Source: G965215045 sp965215045
GTDB lineage: Bacteria > Pseudomonadota > Gammaproteobacteria > JABABF01
Assembly: GCA_965215045.1 (NCBI GenBank)
Contig: OZ244031.1
Location: 1,550,001 to 1,614,000 of the forward strand
Direction: 5' to 3'
Length of the DNA: 64,000 nucleotides
Below the pieces are notes generated by a model that was given only the letters and a program-made list of their open reading frames with translations, had not been told where the DNA came from and searched no databases. How positions within the stretch are numbered: the stretch's first letter is position 1; each line of letters opens with the position of its first letter. This document shows, one piece after another, positions 32,418 through 41,704 of this stretch. The translations under genes and the position numbers were made by a program.

Positions 32418-32493
32418 GCCGGAATAGCTCAATTGGCAGAGCAACGCATTTGTAATGCGTAGGTTGTCAGTTCGACTCTGACTTCCGGCACCA
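32418..32493 (+). tRNA. tRNA-Thr (anticodon TGT)
   Basis: The 76-base cloverleaf has acceptor stem GCCGGAA (32418-32424) paired with TTCCGGC (32483-32489), discriminator A and an encoded CCA end. The D-arm has AGCTCAATTGGCAGAGC. The anticodon stem ACGCA/TGCGT encloses the loop TTTGTAA with anticodon TGT, reading ACA threonine codons. The T-arm has GTTCGACTC. Confidence 0.96.
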
Positions 32494-32551
32494 ACCCTCC
32501 CGCACACGGAAAACCTGTGAACCCCGTAGAGGTGCGGGCCGGCAAACTGTA

Positions 32552-32557
32552 TATAAT
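32552..32557 (+). promoter_or_regulatory. Candidate -10 element before the DUF3604 cluster
   Basis: A perfect TATAAT lies 30 bp before the first DUF3604 start and after the tRNA. No convincing -35 was seen at the right spacing. It would drive the whole 32588-42684 gene run. Confidence 0.4.
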
Positions 32558-32587
32558 TCTCCCCTGTTATCTGATTGGGGAAACCAC

Positions 32588-34576
32588 ATGCACCTGTCCT
32601 GGCGTCTGCTCTGCGCCCTGTTACTTCTGGGTCCCGTTTTTCCCGCCGATGTCTTCGCCCAGTATCCACCCCGTCCCTACCAGGTGACGGAGAAACGCGA
32701 TCCCTGTCGCGACTACCAGGAGCAGAAGCAGCTGTTCTGGGGGGATACGCACGTGCACACGACTTTCTCCCTGGATGCCGGCATCCAGGATACCCGCAAC
32801 CGGCCCGAAGATGCTTACCGTTATGCGCGGGGCGAGCGCCTGGGCCTGCAACCCTACGATGAACAGGGGCAACCGCTGCGTTTTTCGCAGTTGCGGGAGC
32901 CGTTGGACTTTAGCGTGATCAGCGATCACGCCGAGGCCCTGGGCATCGTCGGCGTTTGCACCACGCCGGGGTACGAGGGCTATGACTCTTTTACCTGCAA
33001 GTCCTACAGGGATCGTCCCAGTCTCGCCTATTTCATGATGCTGCGCCTGCCGATCGGCAGCCGTTACCTGGCGAATCGTTACCCGTGGCTGGGTTTCCTG
33101 AGAAAACTGACGGACCGGGATGCGGGTCTGCCGTCCCTGTGCGGGGAGGGAGGCCGGGATTGCCTGAAGATGGGCAGTGAGCGCTGGCAGCAGATCCAGG
33201 CGGCGGCGGAGGCGGCGTACGACCGCTCTTCCGCCTGCAACTTTACTTCTTTTGTCGGTTACGAGTGGACCGGGGACACGGAGGTGAACCTGCACCGCAA
33301 CGTGGTGTTCCGCAACCGCAATGTTCCGGCACACCCGGTCAGCTATGTCGATGTCGCCACCCCCGAGGAGCTGTGGCAGACTTTCCAGCGCGACTGCCTG
33401 GATGCGGACAACGGCTGCGATGTGCTGGCCATCCCCCATAATTCCAACCTCAGTGACGGCCGGATGTTCCCGGACTGGAAGGGCGGGGCCGGGGATTACG
33501 GCCCGGAGCAGGCGCGCCTGCGCGCCCGGGTCGAGCCGGTATTTGAAATCATGCAGCACAAGGGAGATTCGGAATGCTGGTACGGAGAGGGCGTCCAAGA
33601 TGAACTGTGCGCCTTTGAAAAACTGCCCTATAACCTGTTTGCCGGGAGATTTTTCTCCCGTTTCCAGGAGCCGACCGAGCCGGGGGATGGCTATGCGCGG
33701 GGCATCCTGGCCCAGGGCATGCGTTACTGGCGGGGCATGGGTATCGATCCCTACCTGATGGGGTTTATCGGCAGCAGCGACACGCACCTGGGCACGCCGG
33801 GGGCGGTGGAGGAGGCGGACCACCAGGGGCATGGCGGTGCCGGCCGGGTGGAATTCGGGGAATTGCCGCAGGGGCTGCCCGATGACCTGGAGTTCAACCC
33901 CGGCGGGCTGGCGGCGGTGTGGGCCGAGGAAAACACGCGCGATGCGTTGTTTTCCGCGATGCAACGGCGCGAGACGTACGGCACCAGCGGGCCGCGCATC
34001 CGACTGCGCTTTTTTGGCGGTTGGAATTATGATCCGTACTTGTGCAACCGGGGAATGCGCGACATAGTGGGCCAGGGCTATGCGCGCGGTGCGCCGATGG
34101 GCGGTGTCCTGGAGGAGAAACCCGGCGGCCGGCTGGGCTTCGTGATCGATGCCTGGCGCGCCTCCCGGAGCGCGCGCCTGCAGCAGGTGCAAATCATCAA
34201 GGGCTGGGTTGACGGGCGGGGCAATACCCGCGAAAAAATCTACCTGGCGGCGGGCGACCCCGAGAATGGTGCCAGCGTGGACCCGGTGAGCTGCCAGACG
34301 CAGGGCAGCGGCTATGACCGCCTGTGCAAGGTGTGGCAGGACCCGGATTTCAAGCGCGGGCAACAGGCGTATTACTATGCGCGGGTGGTGGAGAACCCGA
34401 GTTGCCGCTGGAGTGCGCGCGTATGCAGTGCGCACCAGGTCGACTGCGAGCAGCCCGGGACCATCCCCGAGGGGCTTGCGGGCTGCTGTGCGCCGGAACA
34501 CCGGCCGGTGGTCCAGGAGCGGGCCTGGAGTTCGCCGATCTGGTATCGTCCCGCCGCCGCCCGGGCGCAGCCTTGA
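32588..34576 (+). CDS. DUF3604 protein, copy 1 (exported PHP-like putative metallohydrolase)
   Basis: This is a 662-residue protein with a signal peptide (RLLCALLLLGPVFPADVFAQ). Likely metal-binding motifs are FWGDTHVHT (HxH), ISDHAE, IPHNSN and SSDTHLG, an arrangement like PHP-superfamily hydrolases. Other conserved blocks are SFVGYEWTG, EIMQHKGDSECWYG, GGLAAVWAEENTRD and YGTSGPRIRLRFFGGWNY. Many paired cysteines near the C-terminus suggest folding outside the cytoplasm. The substrate is unknown. It is the first of four tandem paralogues and probably the first gene of their transcript. The ATG at 32588 directly precedes the signal peptide. Confidence 0.85.
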   Translation: MHLSWRLLCALLLLGPVFPADVFAQYPPRPYQVTEKRDPCRDYQEQKQLFWGDTHVHTTFSLDAGIQDTRNRPEDAYRYARGERLGLQPYDEQGQPLRFSQLREPLDFSVISDHAEALGIVGVCTTPGYEGYDSFTCKSYRDRPSLAYFMMLRLPIGSRYLANRYPWLGFLRKLTDRDAGLPSLCGEGGRDCLKMGSERWQQIQAAAEAAYDRSSACNFTSFVGYEWTGDTEVNLHRNVVFRNRNVPAHPVSYVDVATPEELWQTFQRDCLDADNGCDVLAIPHNSNLSDGRMFPDWKGGAGDYGPEQARLRARVEPVFEIMQHKGDSECWYGEGVQDELCAFEKLPYNLFAGRFFSRFQEPTEPGDGYARGILAQGMRYWRGMGIDPYLMGFIGSSDTHLGTPGAVEEADHQGHGGAGRVEFGELPQGLPDDLEFNPGGLAAVWAEENTRDALFSAMQRRETYGTSGPRIRLRFFGGWNYDPYLCNRGMRDIVGQGYARGAPMGGVLEEKPGGRLGFVIDAWRASRSARLQQVQIIKGWVDGRGNTREKIYLAAGDPENGASVDPVSCQTQGSGYDRLCKVWQDPDFKRGQQAYYYARVVENPSCRWSARVCSAHQVDCEQPGTIPEGLAGCCAPEHRPVVQERAWSSPIWYRPAAARAQP

Positions 34577-34593
34577 GAACCGCAGCGTATTGA

Positions 34594-36633
34594 ATGGGCG
34601 TGAGCGTCCATTGTCGTGCTGCGGTGTTCCGGCGTTATTGCCGGGGCCAGGGGGTACTGGTACTGCTGTTGGCAACCGGCACCTGGCTTCCCCTGCCGGT
34701 GGCGGCACAAGCGGCACCGGAGCGTCCCTACCGGGTCACCGAGGAGCGCGCCCCGTGCCGCGACTACCGTCCGCAAAAACAGCTGTTCTGGGGGGATACC
34801 CACGTGCACACGGCGTTCTCTGTCGATGCGGGCCTGCAGGACACCCGCAACCGGCCGGCAGATGCCTACCGCTATGCCCGGGGCGAGCGCCTGGGACTGC
34901 AACCGTACGATGAGCAGGGGCGCCCGCTGCGTTTTTCGCAGTTGCGGGAACCGCTGGATTTCACCGTCGTCAGCGACCATGCCGAAAATTTGGGCATGGT
35001 CGCCGTGTGCACGACACCGGGTTACAAGGGGTATGACTCCTTCACCTGTACCTCCTTCAGAAAACGACCGCGTCTGTCCTATTTTTTCAGTGCCGGCATG
35101 ACGCTGGGCAGCCGCTACCTGGCCGAGCGTTACTCGTGGCTGGGTTTCCTGGGAAAACTGACGGACCCGAACCGGCCACCGCCGGCCCTGTGCGGGGAGG
35201 ACGGCCGGGACTGCCGGCAATTGCGCCGGGCCCGCTGGCGGCAGATCCAGGAAGCGGCGGAGGCGGCCTATGATCGCAGCCCCGCCTGCAGTTTCACTTC
35301 TTTTGTCGGTTACGAGTGGACCGGGAACGAGGCGGTGAACCTGCACCGCAACGTGATCTTCCGCAATCGCAATGTCACGGAGCGGCCGATCAGTTACATG
35401 GATGAGAGTACCCCGGAGAAGTTGTGGCAGGCCCTGCAAAGCGAGTGCCTGGAGGCGGGCAAGGGCTGTGACGTGCTGGCCATTCCGCATAACTCCAATC
35501 TCAGTGACGGCCAGATGTTCCGGCCCTGGACGGGCGGTGCCGGCGATTACAGCCCGGGGCAGGCGCGCCTGCGCGTGCGCATCGAACCGATGTTCGAGAT
35601 CATGCAACACAAGGGCGATGCGGAATGCTGGTACGGGGTGGGAGTCCGGGATGAATTCTGCGCCTTTGAAAAGCTGCCCTACGATCGCTTCGTCGGCCGG
35701 TTTTTCCGCGGTCTGCGCGAGCATCCCGAACCCCGCGATGGCTATGCGCGGGACATCCTGGCCCAGGGCATGCGCTATTTTCGGGGCATCGGCGTCGATC
35801 CCTACCAGGTGGGTTTTATCGGCAGCAGCGATACGCACCTGGGCACGCCGGGGGCGGTGGAGGAGACCGGCCACCAGGGCCACGGCGGTGCCGGCAAGAT
35901 GAGTTTTGGCGAAGTGCAGCCGGGTCTGCCGGATGACCTGGAGTACAACCCCGGCGGACTGGCGGCGGTGTGGGCGGAGGAGAATACGCGCGATTCGCTG
36001 TTTGCGGCACTGCGTCGGCGCGAGGCCTACGGCACCAGCGGGCCGCGCATCCGGCTGCGTTTTTTCGGCGGCTGGAACTATGACCCGCAGCTGTGCAGCC
36101 GTGAGCTGCGGGAACTGGTCGCCCAGGGCTATGCGCGGGGTGCGCCGATGGGCGGCGTCCTGGAGGCGGCAGCGGACGGTGCGCGCCCGGGTTTCGTGGT
36201 CGATGCCTGGCGCGCCGCCGGCGGGGAGGATGCACCGCTGCAGCAGCTGCAGATCATCAAGGGTTGGCTCGATGCCCGGGGCCGGGCGCAGGAAAAAATC
36301 TACACGGTGGCGGGCGATCCTGACAACGGGGCCGGCGTGGACCTGGCGACGTGTCGGAGACGGGGCAGCGGCTATGACCGCCTGTGCCAGGTGTGGCAGG
36401 ACCCCGATTTCGAGAGCGGGCAGCAGGCGTATTATTACGCGCGGGTGCTGCAGAACCCGGGCTGCCGCTGGAGTGCGCACATCTGCGCAGCGCATCAAGT
36501 TGACTGCAAACGGCCCCAGACCATCACCGAGGGCCTGGAGGGCTGCTGTGCACGGGAGCACCGGCCGGTGATCCAGGAGCGGGCCTGGAGTTCGCCGATC
36601 TGGTATCGTCCCGCCGCCCGGGCCGCGCGCTGA
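34594..36633 (+). CDS. DUF3604 protein, copy 2
   Basis: This 679-residue paralogue starts 17 bp after copy 1. Its leader is longer and more basic (RAAVFRRYCRGQG before VLVLLLATGTWLPLPVAAQA), so the true start may be downstream of the ATG at 34594, for example a GTG at 34600. Metal motifs GDTHVHT, VSDHAE, IPHNSN and SSDTHLG are intact, so it should be active. It is closest to copy 3, with which it shares a 100-bp stretch identical at DNA level (35960-36059). The C-terminal cysteine pattern (CRWSAHIC, EGCCAREHRP) matches the other copies. Confidence 0.85.
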   Translation: MGVSVHCRAAVFRRYCRGQGVLVLLLATGTWLPLPVAAQAAPERPYRVTEERAPCRDYRPQKQLFWGDTHVHTAFSVDAGLQDTRNRPADAYRYARGERLGLQPYDEQGRPLRFSQLREPLDFTVVSDHAENLGMVAVCTTPGYKGYDSFTCTSFRKRPRLSYFFSAGMTLGSRYLAERYSWLGFLGKLTDPNRPPPALCGEDGRDCRQLRRARWRQIQEAAEAAYDRSPACSFTSFVGYEWTGNEAVNLHRNVIFRNRNVTERPISYMDESTPEKLWQALQSECLEAGKGCDVLAIPHNSNLSDGQMFRPWTGGAGDYSPGQARLRVRIEPMFEIMQHKGDAECWYGVGVRDEFCAFEKLPYDRFVGRFFRGLREHPEPRDGYARDILAQGMRYFRGIGVDPYQVGFIGSSDTHLGTPGAVEETGHQGHGGAGKMSFGEVQPGLPDDLEYNPGGLAAVWAEENTRDSLFAALRRREAYGTSGPRIRLRFFGGWNYDPQLCSRELRELVAQGYARGAPMGGVLEAAADGARPGFVVDAWRAAGGEDAPLQQLQIIKGWLDARGRAQEKIYTVAGDPDNGAGVDLATCRRRGSGYDRLCQVWQDPDFESGQQAYYYARVLQNPGCRWSAHICAAHQVDCKRPQTITEGLEGCCAREHRPVIQERAWSSPIWYRPAARAAR

Positions 36634-36637
36634 GTCG

Positions 36638-38653
36638 ATGCGCCGGTCCCCGCAGCTCCTGCCGCAAGGGAGTGTCCTGGTACCGCTGTTGGCGGCCTGT
36701 GCCTGTGCCGTCCTGCCGGTTGCAGCGCAGTCACCGGAGCGGCCGTACGCGCTCACCGAGGCGCGCGAGCCCTGCCGCGATTACCGCCCGCAAAAACAGC
36801 TGTTCTGGGGCGATACCCACGTGCATACGGCTTTTTCCTTCGATGCCGGCATCTATGGAACCCGCAACCGGCCGGAAGATGCCTACCGCTATGCCCGCGG
36901 CGAGCGCCTGGGATTGCAGCCCTACGATGCGCAGGGCCGGGCACTGCGTTTTTCGCAATTGCGGGAACCGCTGGATTTCACCGTGGTCAGCGACCATGCC
37001 GAAGGTCTGGGCATTGCGGGTGTTTGCGGCGTGCCGGGCTACGAGGGCTATGACTCCTTCACCTGCACCTCCTACAGGGAACGGCCGCGTCTTGCGCGTT
37101 TCCTGATGTTGCAACTCCCGCTCATTCGCCGCCACCTGGCCGAGCGTTACTCGTGGCTGGGTTTTCTGAAAAGACCGGAGGTCCGGGTGCGAGAGCCGCC
37201 CGCCCTGTGCGGGGAGGGGGGCAGGGACTGCCTGCAGGGCGGCCGGGAAATCTGGCGGCAGATCCAGGAAGCGGCAGAGCGCGCCTACGACCGCACTTCC
37301 GCCTGCCGTTTCACTTCTTTTGTCGCTTATGAGTGGACCGGGGATACGCGGGTGAACCTGCACCGCAACGTGATCTTCCGCAACCGCGAGGTGCTGGCAC
37401 GGCCGATCAGTTACCTGGATGCGCCTACCCCGGAGGAGTTGTGGCAGGGGCTCCAACGCGATTGCCTGGATGCCGGCAACGGCTGTGACTTGTTGGCCAT
37501 TCCCCACAATGCCAATCTCAGCGACGGCCAGATGTTCCGACCCTGGGAGGGCGATACAAGCGATGATGCCCTGGCCCGGGCGCAGCTGCGCGCCCGCATC
37601 GAACCGGTGTTGGAAATCATGCAGCGCAAGGGGGACTCGGAGTGCTGGTTCGGGGCGGGGGTAGAGGATGAATTCTGCGCCTTTGAGAAACTGCCCTACG
37701 ATCGATTTGCCGGAAGAACCTTCCGCAGTCTCGGGGCAGCACCCGAACCCGGCGATGGCTATGCGCGGGACATCCTGGCCCGGGGCATGCGCTATTTTCG
37801 GGGTCTCGGCGTCGACCCCTACCGGCTGGGTTTTATCGGCAGCACGGATACACACCTGGGCATTTCGGGGGCGGTGGAGGAGGGCGGCTACCAGGGGCAT
37901 GGCGACCCCGGGAATACGATACTGGGAAAATTGCCGGCGGCGGGTCTGCCGGATGCCCTGGAGTACAACCCCGGGGGATTGGCGGCGGTGTGGGCGGAGG
38001 AGAATACGCGCGATTCGCTGTTTGCGGCACTGCGTCGGCGCGAGGCCTACGGCACCAGCGGGCCGCGCATCCGGCTGCGCTTTTTCGGCGGCTGGGACTA
38101 TGATCCGCAGCTGTGCCAGCAAGGAGTGCAGCACCTGGTCGACCGGGGTTATGCGCAGGGTGTGCCGATGGGCGGTGTCCTGGAGCCGGCCATGGACGGT
38201 GCCCGCCCGGGTTTCGTGGTCGATGCCTGGCGGGCCGCCGGCGGGGAAAACGCACCGCTGCAGCAGCTGCAGATCATCAAGGGTTGGCTCGATACCCGGG
38301 GCCGGGCCCAAGAAAAAATCTACACCGTGGCGGGTGAGCCCCGAAACGGGGCCGGTGTGGACCTGGCGACATGCCGGGGACGGGGCAGCGGCTATGACCG
38401 CCTGTGCCAGGTGTGGGAGGACCCCGATTTCGAGAGCGGCCAGCAGGCGTATTATTATGTGCGGGTGCTCCAGAACCCGAGCTGCCGCTGGAGTGCGCGC
38501 ATCTGCAATGCGCACCGGGTCGACTGCCAGCGGCCCGGGACCATCACCGGGGGACTTGCGGGCTGCTGTGCACCGGAGCACCGGCCGGTGATCCAGGAGC
38601 GGGCCTGGAGTTCACCGATCTGGTATCGTCCCGTCGCCCGGGCACCACACTGA
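36638..38653 (+). CDS. DUF3604 protein, copy 3
   Basis: This 671-residue paralogue starts 4 bp after the copy 2 stop. Its signal peptide is compact (VLVPLLAACACAVLPVAAQ). Motifs read GDTHVHT, VSDHAE, IPHNAN and STDTHLG; the Ser-to-Ala and Ser-to-Thr changes leave the His and Asp ligands intact. The barrel-like second half is nearly the same as in copy 2, while the region around 37550-37610 (GDTSDDALARAQLRAR) differs, which suggests that substrate contacts vary between copies. Confidence 0.85.
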   Translation: MRRSPQLLPQGSVLVPLLAACACAVLPVAAQSPERPYALTEAREPCRDYRPQKQLFWGDTHVHTAFSFDAGIYGTRNRPEDAYRYARGERLGLQPYDAQGRALRFSQLREPLDFTVVSDHAEGLGIAGVCGVPGYEGYDSFTCTSYRERPRLARFLMLQLPLIRRHLAERYSWLGFLKRPEVRVREPPALCGEGGRDCLQGGREIWRQIQEAAERAYDRTSACRFTSFVAYEWTGDTRVNLHRNVIFRNREVLARPISYLDAPTPEELWQGLQRDCLDAGNGCDLLAIPHNANLSDGQMFRPWEGDTSDDALARAQLRARIEPVLEIMQRKGDSECWFGAGVEDEFCAFEKLPYDRFAGRTFRSLGAAPEPGDGYARDILARGMRYFRGLGVDPYRLGFIGSTDTHLGISGAVEEGGYQGHGDPGNTILGKLPAAGLPDALEYNPGGLAAVWAEENTRDSLFAALRRREAYGTSGPRIRLRFFGGWDYDPQLCQQGVQHLVDRGYAQGVPMGGVLEPAMDGARPGFVVDAWRAAGGENAPLQQLQIIKGWLDTRGRAQEKIYTVAGEPRNGAGVDLATCRGRGSGYDRLCQVWEDPDFESGQQAYYYVRVLQNPSCRWSARICNAHRVDCQRPGTITGGLAGCCAPEHRPVIQERAWSSPIWYRPVARAPH

Positions 38654-38663
38654 GGATCATGTA

Positions 38664-40685
38664 ATGATGAATCGACATTCGCATCCCCTGCCGCTGAGCG
38701 GTATCTCGGTACTGCTGCTGGGGGCGTTCGCCTGGGCCTCCCCGCCGCTTGCAGCACAGGCACCGGAGCGGCCGTACACGATCACCGAGGAGCGCGAGCC
38801 CTGCCGCGATTACCGTCCGGAAAAACAGGTGTTCTGGGGCGACACCCACGTGCACACCGCGTACTCTTTTGACGCCTCTATGTGGGACACGCGCAATGAC
38901 CCGGACGACGCCTACCGCTTCGCCCGGGGCGAGCCGGCGGGCATCCTGCCGTATAGCGAACAGGGCGAGGCACAGCGCTGGGTGCAATTGCCCCGGCCGC
39001 TGGATTTTGCCATGGTCTCCGACCATGCCGAGCACCTGGGGCGCATCGATATCTGCGCGCGCAAAGACCTGCTGGGGTACTATTCGATCAACTGCAGGAT
39101 CTTTCGCGGCCGCCCGCAACTGAGCTTTTTCACCAACCTGGCGATGCCGCTGATTCTGAAGGAACTCACGCTGCAGAACGATAATTGGCGCTTCCTGAAA
39201 AAGTTGTTTCGCGCCGAACAACCGCCGCTGTTCTGCGGCCCTGACAACCGGCGCTGTTACGAAGCCGCGCGGCCGGTCTGGAAGCGCATCCAGGCGGCGG
39301 CGGAGCGCGCTTACGATCGCAGCACCGCCTGCCGTTTTACTTCTTTTGTCGGCTATGAATGGACCGCCTACACCGGCGGCAATATTCATCGCAACGTGGT
39401 GTTCCGCAATGAGCGGGTGCCGGCGGACCCGATCAGTGCCAACGAGGCCCCCGAGGCTCCCGGGCTGTGGCGGGCCTTGGATCGCGAGTGCATCCAGGGG
39501 GTTCCCGGTTGCGATGTGCTGGTCATCCCGCACAACAGTAACGTGAGCCGGGGGCTGATGTTCCCCGACCCGGGCGGGGAGCGCACCGCACCGCACAACC
39601 CGCGCACCGCGGTGCTGAGTGCCCGTTTTGATCGCCTGTTCGAGATCATGCAGCACAAGGGCGATTCCGAGTGCTGGTACGGACAGGGGATCGCCGATGA
39701 ACTGTGCGCCTTTGAGAAGCTGAGTTACGACGCCCTGGGTGCCCAGATCAGCCCGCGCTTTGCCATCCCCAGTCATCCCAGCGATGGTTTCCTGCGCCCC
39801 GTGCTGTCGTCGGGCCTGGTCTACCAGCGGCAATTCGGCGTCAATCCCTACCGCCTGGGCGTGATCGCGAGCACGGACAATCACCTGGGCACGCCGGGTT
39901 CGGTCGAGGAATACAATTTTGTCGGGCACACGGGCATCTCTGCCAACAGGAATTTCCAGAACATGAGTGCCGGTCTGCGCCTGCCGGATTCGCCGAACTT
40001 CAATCCCGGCGGGCTGGCGGCGGTGTGGGCGGAAGAGAATACGCGCGACTCGCTGTTTTCTGCGATGCGCCGCCGCGAGACGTACGGCACCAGCGGCCCG
40101 CGGCTCGAGGTGCGCTTTTTCGGCGGTTGGAACTATCCCGCAGACTTGTGTCGCAACCCCGACTGGGTGAAGGAGGCGTATGCGGGCGGGGTGCCGATGG
40201 GCGGTGTCCTGGCCGCGGATGCCGCACTCGGAACCGCCGCTGCACCGCGCTTTTTGCTGTATGCGCGTCGCGACCCGGGTGTCGCCGGGCATCCGGGTCT
40301 GCCGCTGCAATACATGCAGCTTATCAAGGGCTGGGTAGATGAGCGGGGCACCGCACAGGAGAAGGTCTACGACGTCGCCGGCAACCCCGACAGCGAGGCC
40401 GGGGTGGACAGTGACTGTCGGCCGCACGGTGCGGGATACCAGCGGCTGTGCCAGGTGTGGAGCGACCCGGACTTTGATGCGGGGCGCGATGCCTGGTACT
40501 ACGCGCGCGTGTTGCAGAATCCGAGCTGCCGCTGGAGTGCTCGCTGGTGCAGTGCGCAGGGGGTGAACTGCGAGGATCCGGCATCGGTTCCCGCGGGCAT
40601 GGAAGCCTGTTGTGCAGCGGATCATCGCCGGGTGATCCGGGAGCGGGCCTGGACTTCGCCGATCTGGTACCAGGCGCAGCCGTGA
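38664..40685 (+). CDS. DUF3604 protein, copy 4 (divergent)
   Basis: This 673-residue protein is the most divergent member. It begins 10 bp after copy 3 with two adjacent ATG codons and a signal peptide ending AAQAPERP. The metal motifs are GDTHVHT, VSDHAE, IPHNSN and STDNHLG. The segment between the second and third motifs is quite different (RKDLLGYYSINCRIFRG in place of TTPGYEGYDSFTC), and a longer insertion follows MFPDPGGER. It probably acts on a related but distinct substrate. About 100 bp of non-coding sequence follow before the parvulin-like gene, containing a T6 run with only a weak hairpin. Confidence 0.85.
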   Translation: MMNRHSHPLPLSGISVLLLGAFAWASPPLAAQAPERPYTITEEREPCRDYRPEKQVFWGDTHVHTAYSFDASMWDTRNDPDDAYRFARGEPAGILPYSEQGEAQRWVQLPRPLDFAMVSDHAEHLGRIDICARKDLLGYYSINCRIFRGRPQLSFFTNLAMPLILKELTLQNDNWRFLKKLFRAEQPPLFCGPDNRRCYEAARPVWKRIQAAAERAYDRSTACRFTSFVGYEWTAYTGGNIHRNVVFRNERVPADPISANEAPEAPGLWRALDRECIQGVPGCDVLVIPHNSNVSRGLMFPDPGGERTAPHNPRTAVLSARFDRLFEIMQHKGDSECWYGQGIADELCAFEKLSYDALGAQISPRFAIPSHPSDGFLRPVLSSGLVYQRQFGVNPYRLGVIASTDNHLGTPGSVEEYNFVGHTGISANRNFQNMSAGLRLPDSPNFNPGGLAAVWAEENTRDSLFSAMRRRETYGTSGPRLEVRFFGGWNYPADLCRNPDWVKEAYAGGVPMGGVLAADAALGTAAAPRFLLYARRDPGVAGHPGLPLQYMQLIKGWVDERGTAQEKVYDVAGNPDSEAGVDSDCRPHGAGYQRLCQVWSDPDFDAGRDAWYYARVLQNPSCRWSARWCSAQGVNCEDPASVPAGMEACCAADHRRVIRERAWTSPIWYQAQP

Positions 40686-40789
40686 AGCCAGTCGGCACAA
40701 TTTTTTCTTGTATTTCTCCGTCGCCAATGCCGAACCCCGGTCTCCAGGAGAGCGGCCCTAAGCGCTGCTGAGCCCGACTGCGTCCGGCG

Positions 40790-41704
40790 ATGCGCCCGTT
40801 TCTCAAACCGGGAAAAAGGTCCTGGCTGCATTTCCTGGCACTGGGCCTGCTGCTGTACCTGGCGACCCTGTTATGGCCCGAACACGAGCCGCCGCCGGAA
40901 CCGGTGCGACTGGATGAGACCCGGGTACAGGAACTGCGCCTGGGCTGGTTGCGGCGCACCGGGACCTACCCGGATGCGCGGCAGATGGAGGCCCTGGTGG
41001 AAGACGCGATCGACCGGGAGTTGCTGTTCCAGGAGGGTTTGCGGCTGGGCCTGCACTTGGTCGACAACGTGGTCTGGCGGCGCCTGGTGCGGAACATGCG
41101 TTTTACCGGCATGGAGGGCAGCGACTGGAAATTACTGCGCCAGGCCCTGGATTTCGACATGCACCGCAATGATATTGTCGTGCGCCGCCGGGTCATCCAG
41201 GTCATGGAGGAGCGGGCCCGCAGCCTGGTGGAGAAGCCTTCCGCGGCGGAATTGCGCGAGCAGTACCGGTTGCGCGAGGCGGAATTTCGCCGCCGCCTGA
41301 CCAGTTTCCGGCACATTTTTTCAGGCTACCAGGAGCGCGGGTTGGAGCGGGCGCAGGCTGAAATCCAGGCCTTGCGGGCACAGTGCCGGGCCGCCCTGTT
41401 TGCCGGGCAGCGGGGCGACCCGCATCCCGCCGGTTTTGAATTGCTGCAGCGCACGGACCACCAGGTCATGAAGTATTTCGGCGGTGATTTTGTGCAGGCA
41501 TTGCAGGCGGCACCCGTGGGAGACTGTTTCGGACCGGTGGAGTCCGCCTACGGCGCACACCTGGTGTGGGTGCTGGAGCGCAGCGACGAGACGCTGTCCT
41601 TTGCGCAGCTGCGGCCCCGCTTGCACGAAGACCTGGTGCGCCGCCGCAGCCGGACGATTCTCCGGGAACAGCTGCAGCAGCTGCGCCGGCAGCGCGGGAT
41701 GTGA
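40790..41704 (+). CDS. Membrane-anchored PpiC/parvulin-type peptidyl-prolyl isomerase
   Basis: This is a 304-residue protein with an N-terminal membrane anchor (FLALGLLLYLATLLW, residues 15-29), a SurA-like helical region (MEALVEDAIDRELLFQEGLRLGL) and a C-terminal parvulin-like domain (FRHIFSG, then GGDFVQALQAAPVGDCFGPVESAYGAHLVWV). The parvulin domain is recognisable but degenerate, so it may be a chaperone more than an isomerase. It would act in the periplasm, perhaps on the exported DUF3604 proteins upstream. Its stop overlaps the next start (GTGA). Confidence 0.78.
   Translation: MRPFLKPGKRSWLHFLALGLLLYLATLLWPEHEPPPEPVRLDETRVQELRLGWLRRTGTYPDARQMEALVEDAIDRELLFQEGLRLGLHLVDNVVWRRLVRNMRFTGMEGSDWKLLRQALDFDMHRNDIVVRRRVIQVMEERARSLVEKPSAAELREQYRLREAEFRRRLTSFRHIFSGYQERGLERAQAEIQALRAQCRAALFAGQRGDPHPAGFELLQRTDHQVMKYFGGDFVQALQAAPVGDCFGPVESAYGAHLVWVLERSDETLSFAQLRPRLHEDLVRRRSRTILREQLQQLRRQRGM

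Noticed and set aside
32621..38581. Long minus-strand frames opposite the DUF3604 genes (698, 793, 616 codons)
   Set aside because: They recur at the same relative position in each paralogue because the sense genes are similar. No start signals or domains.
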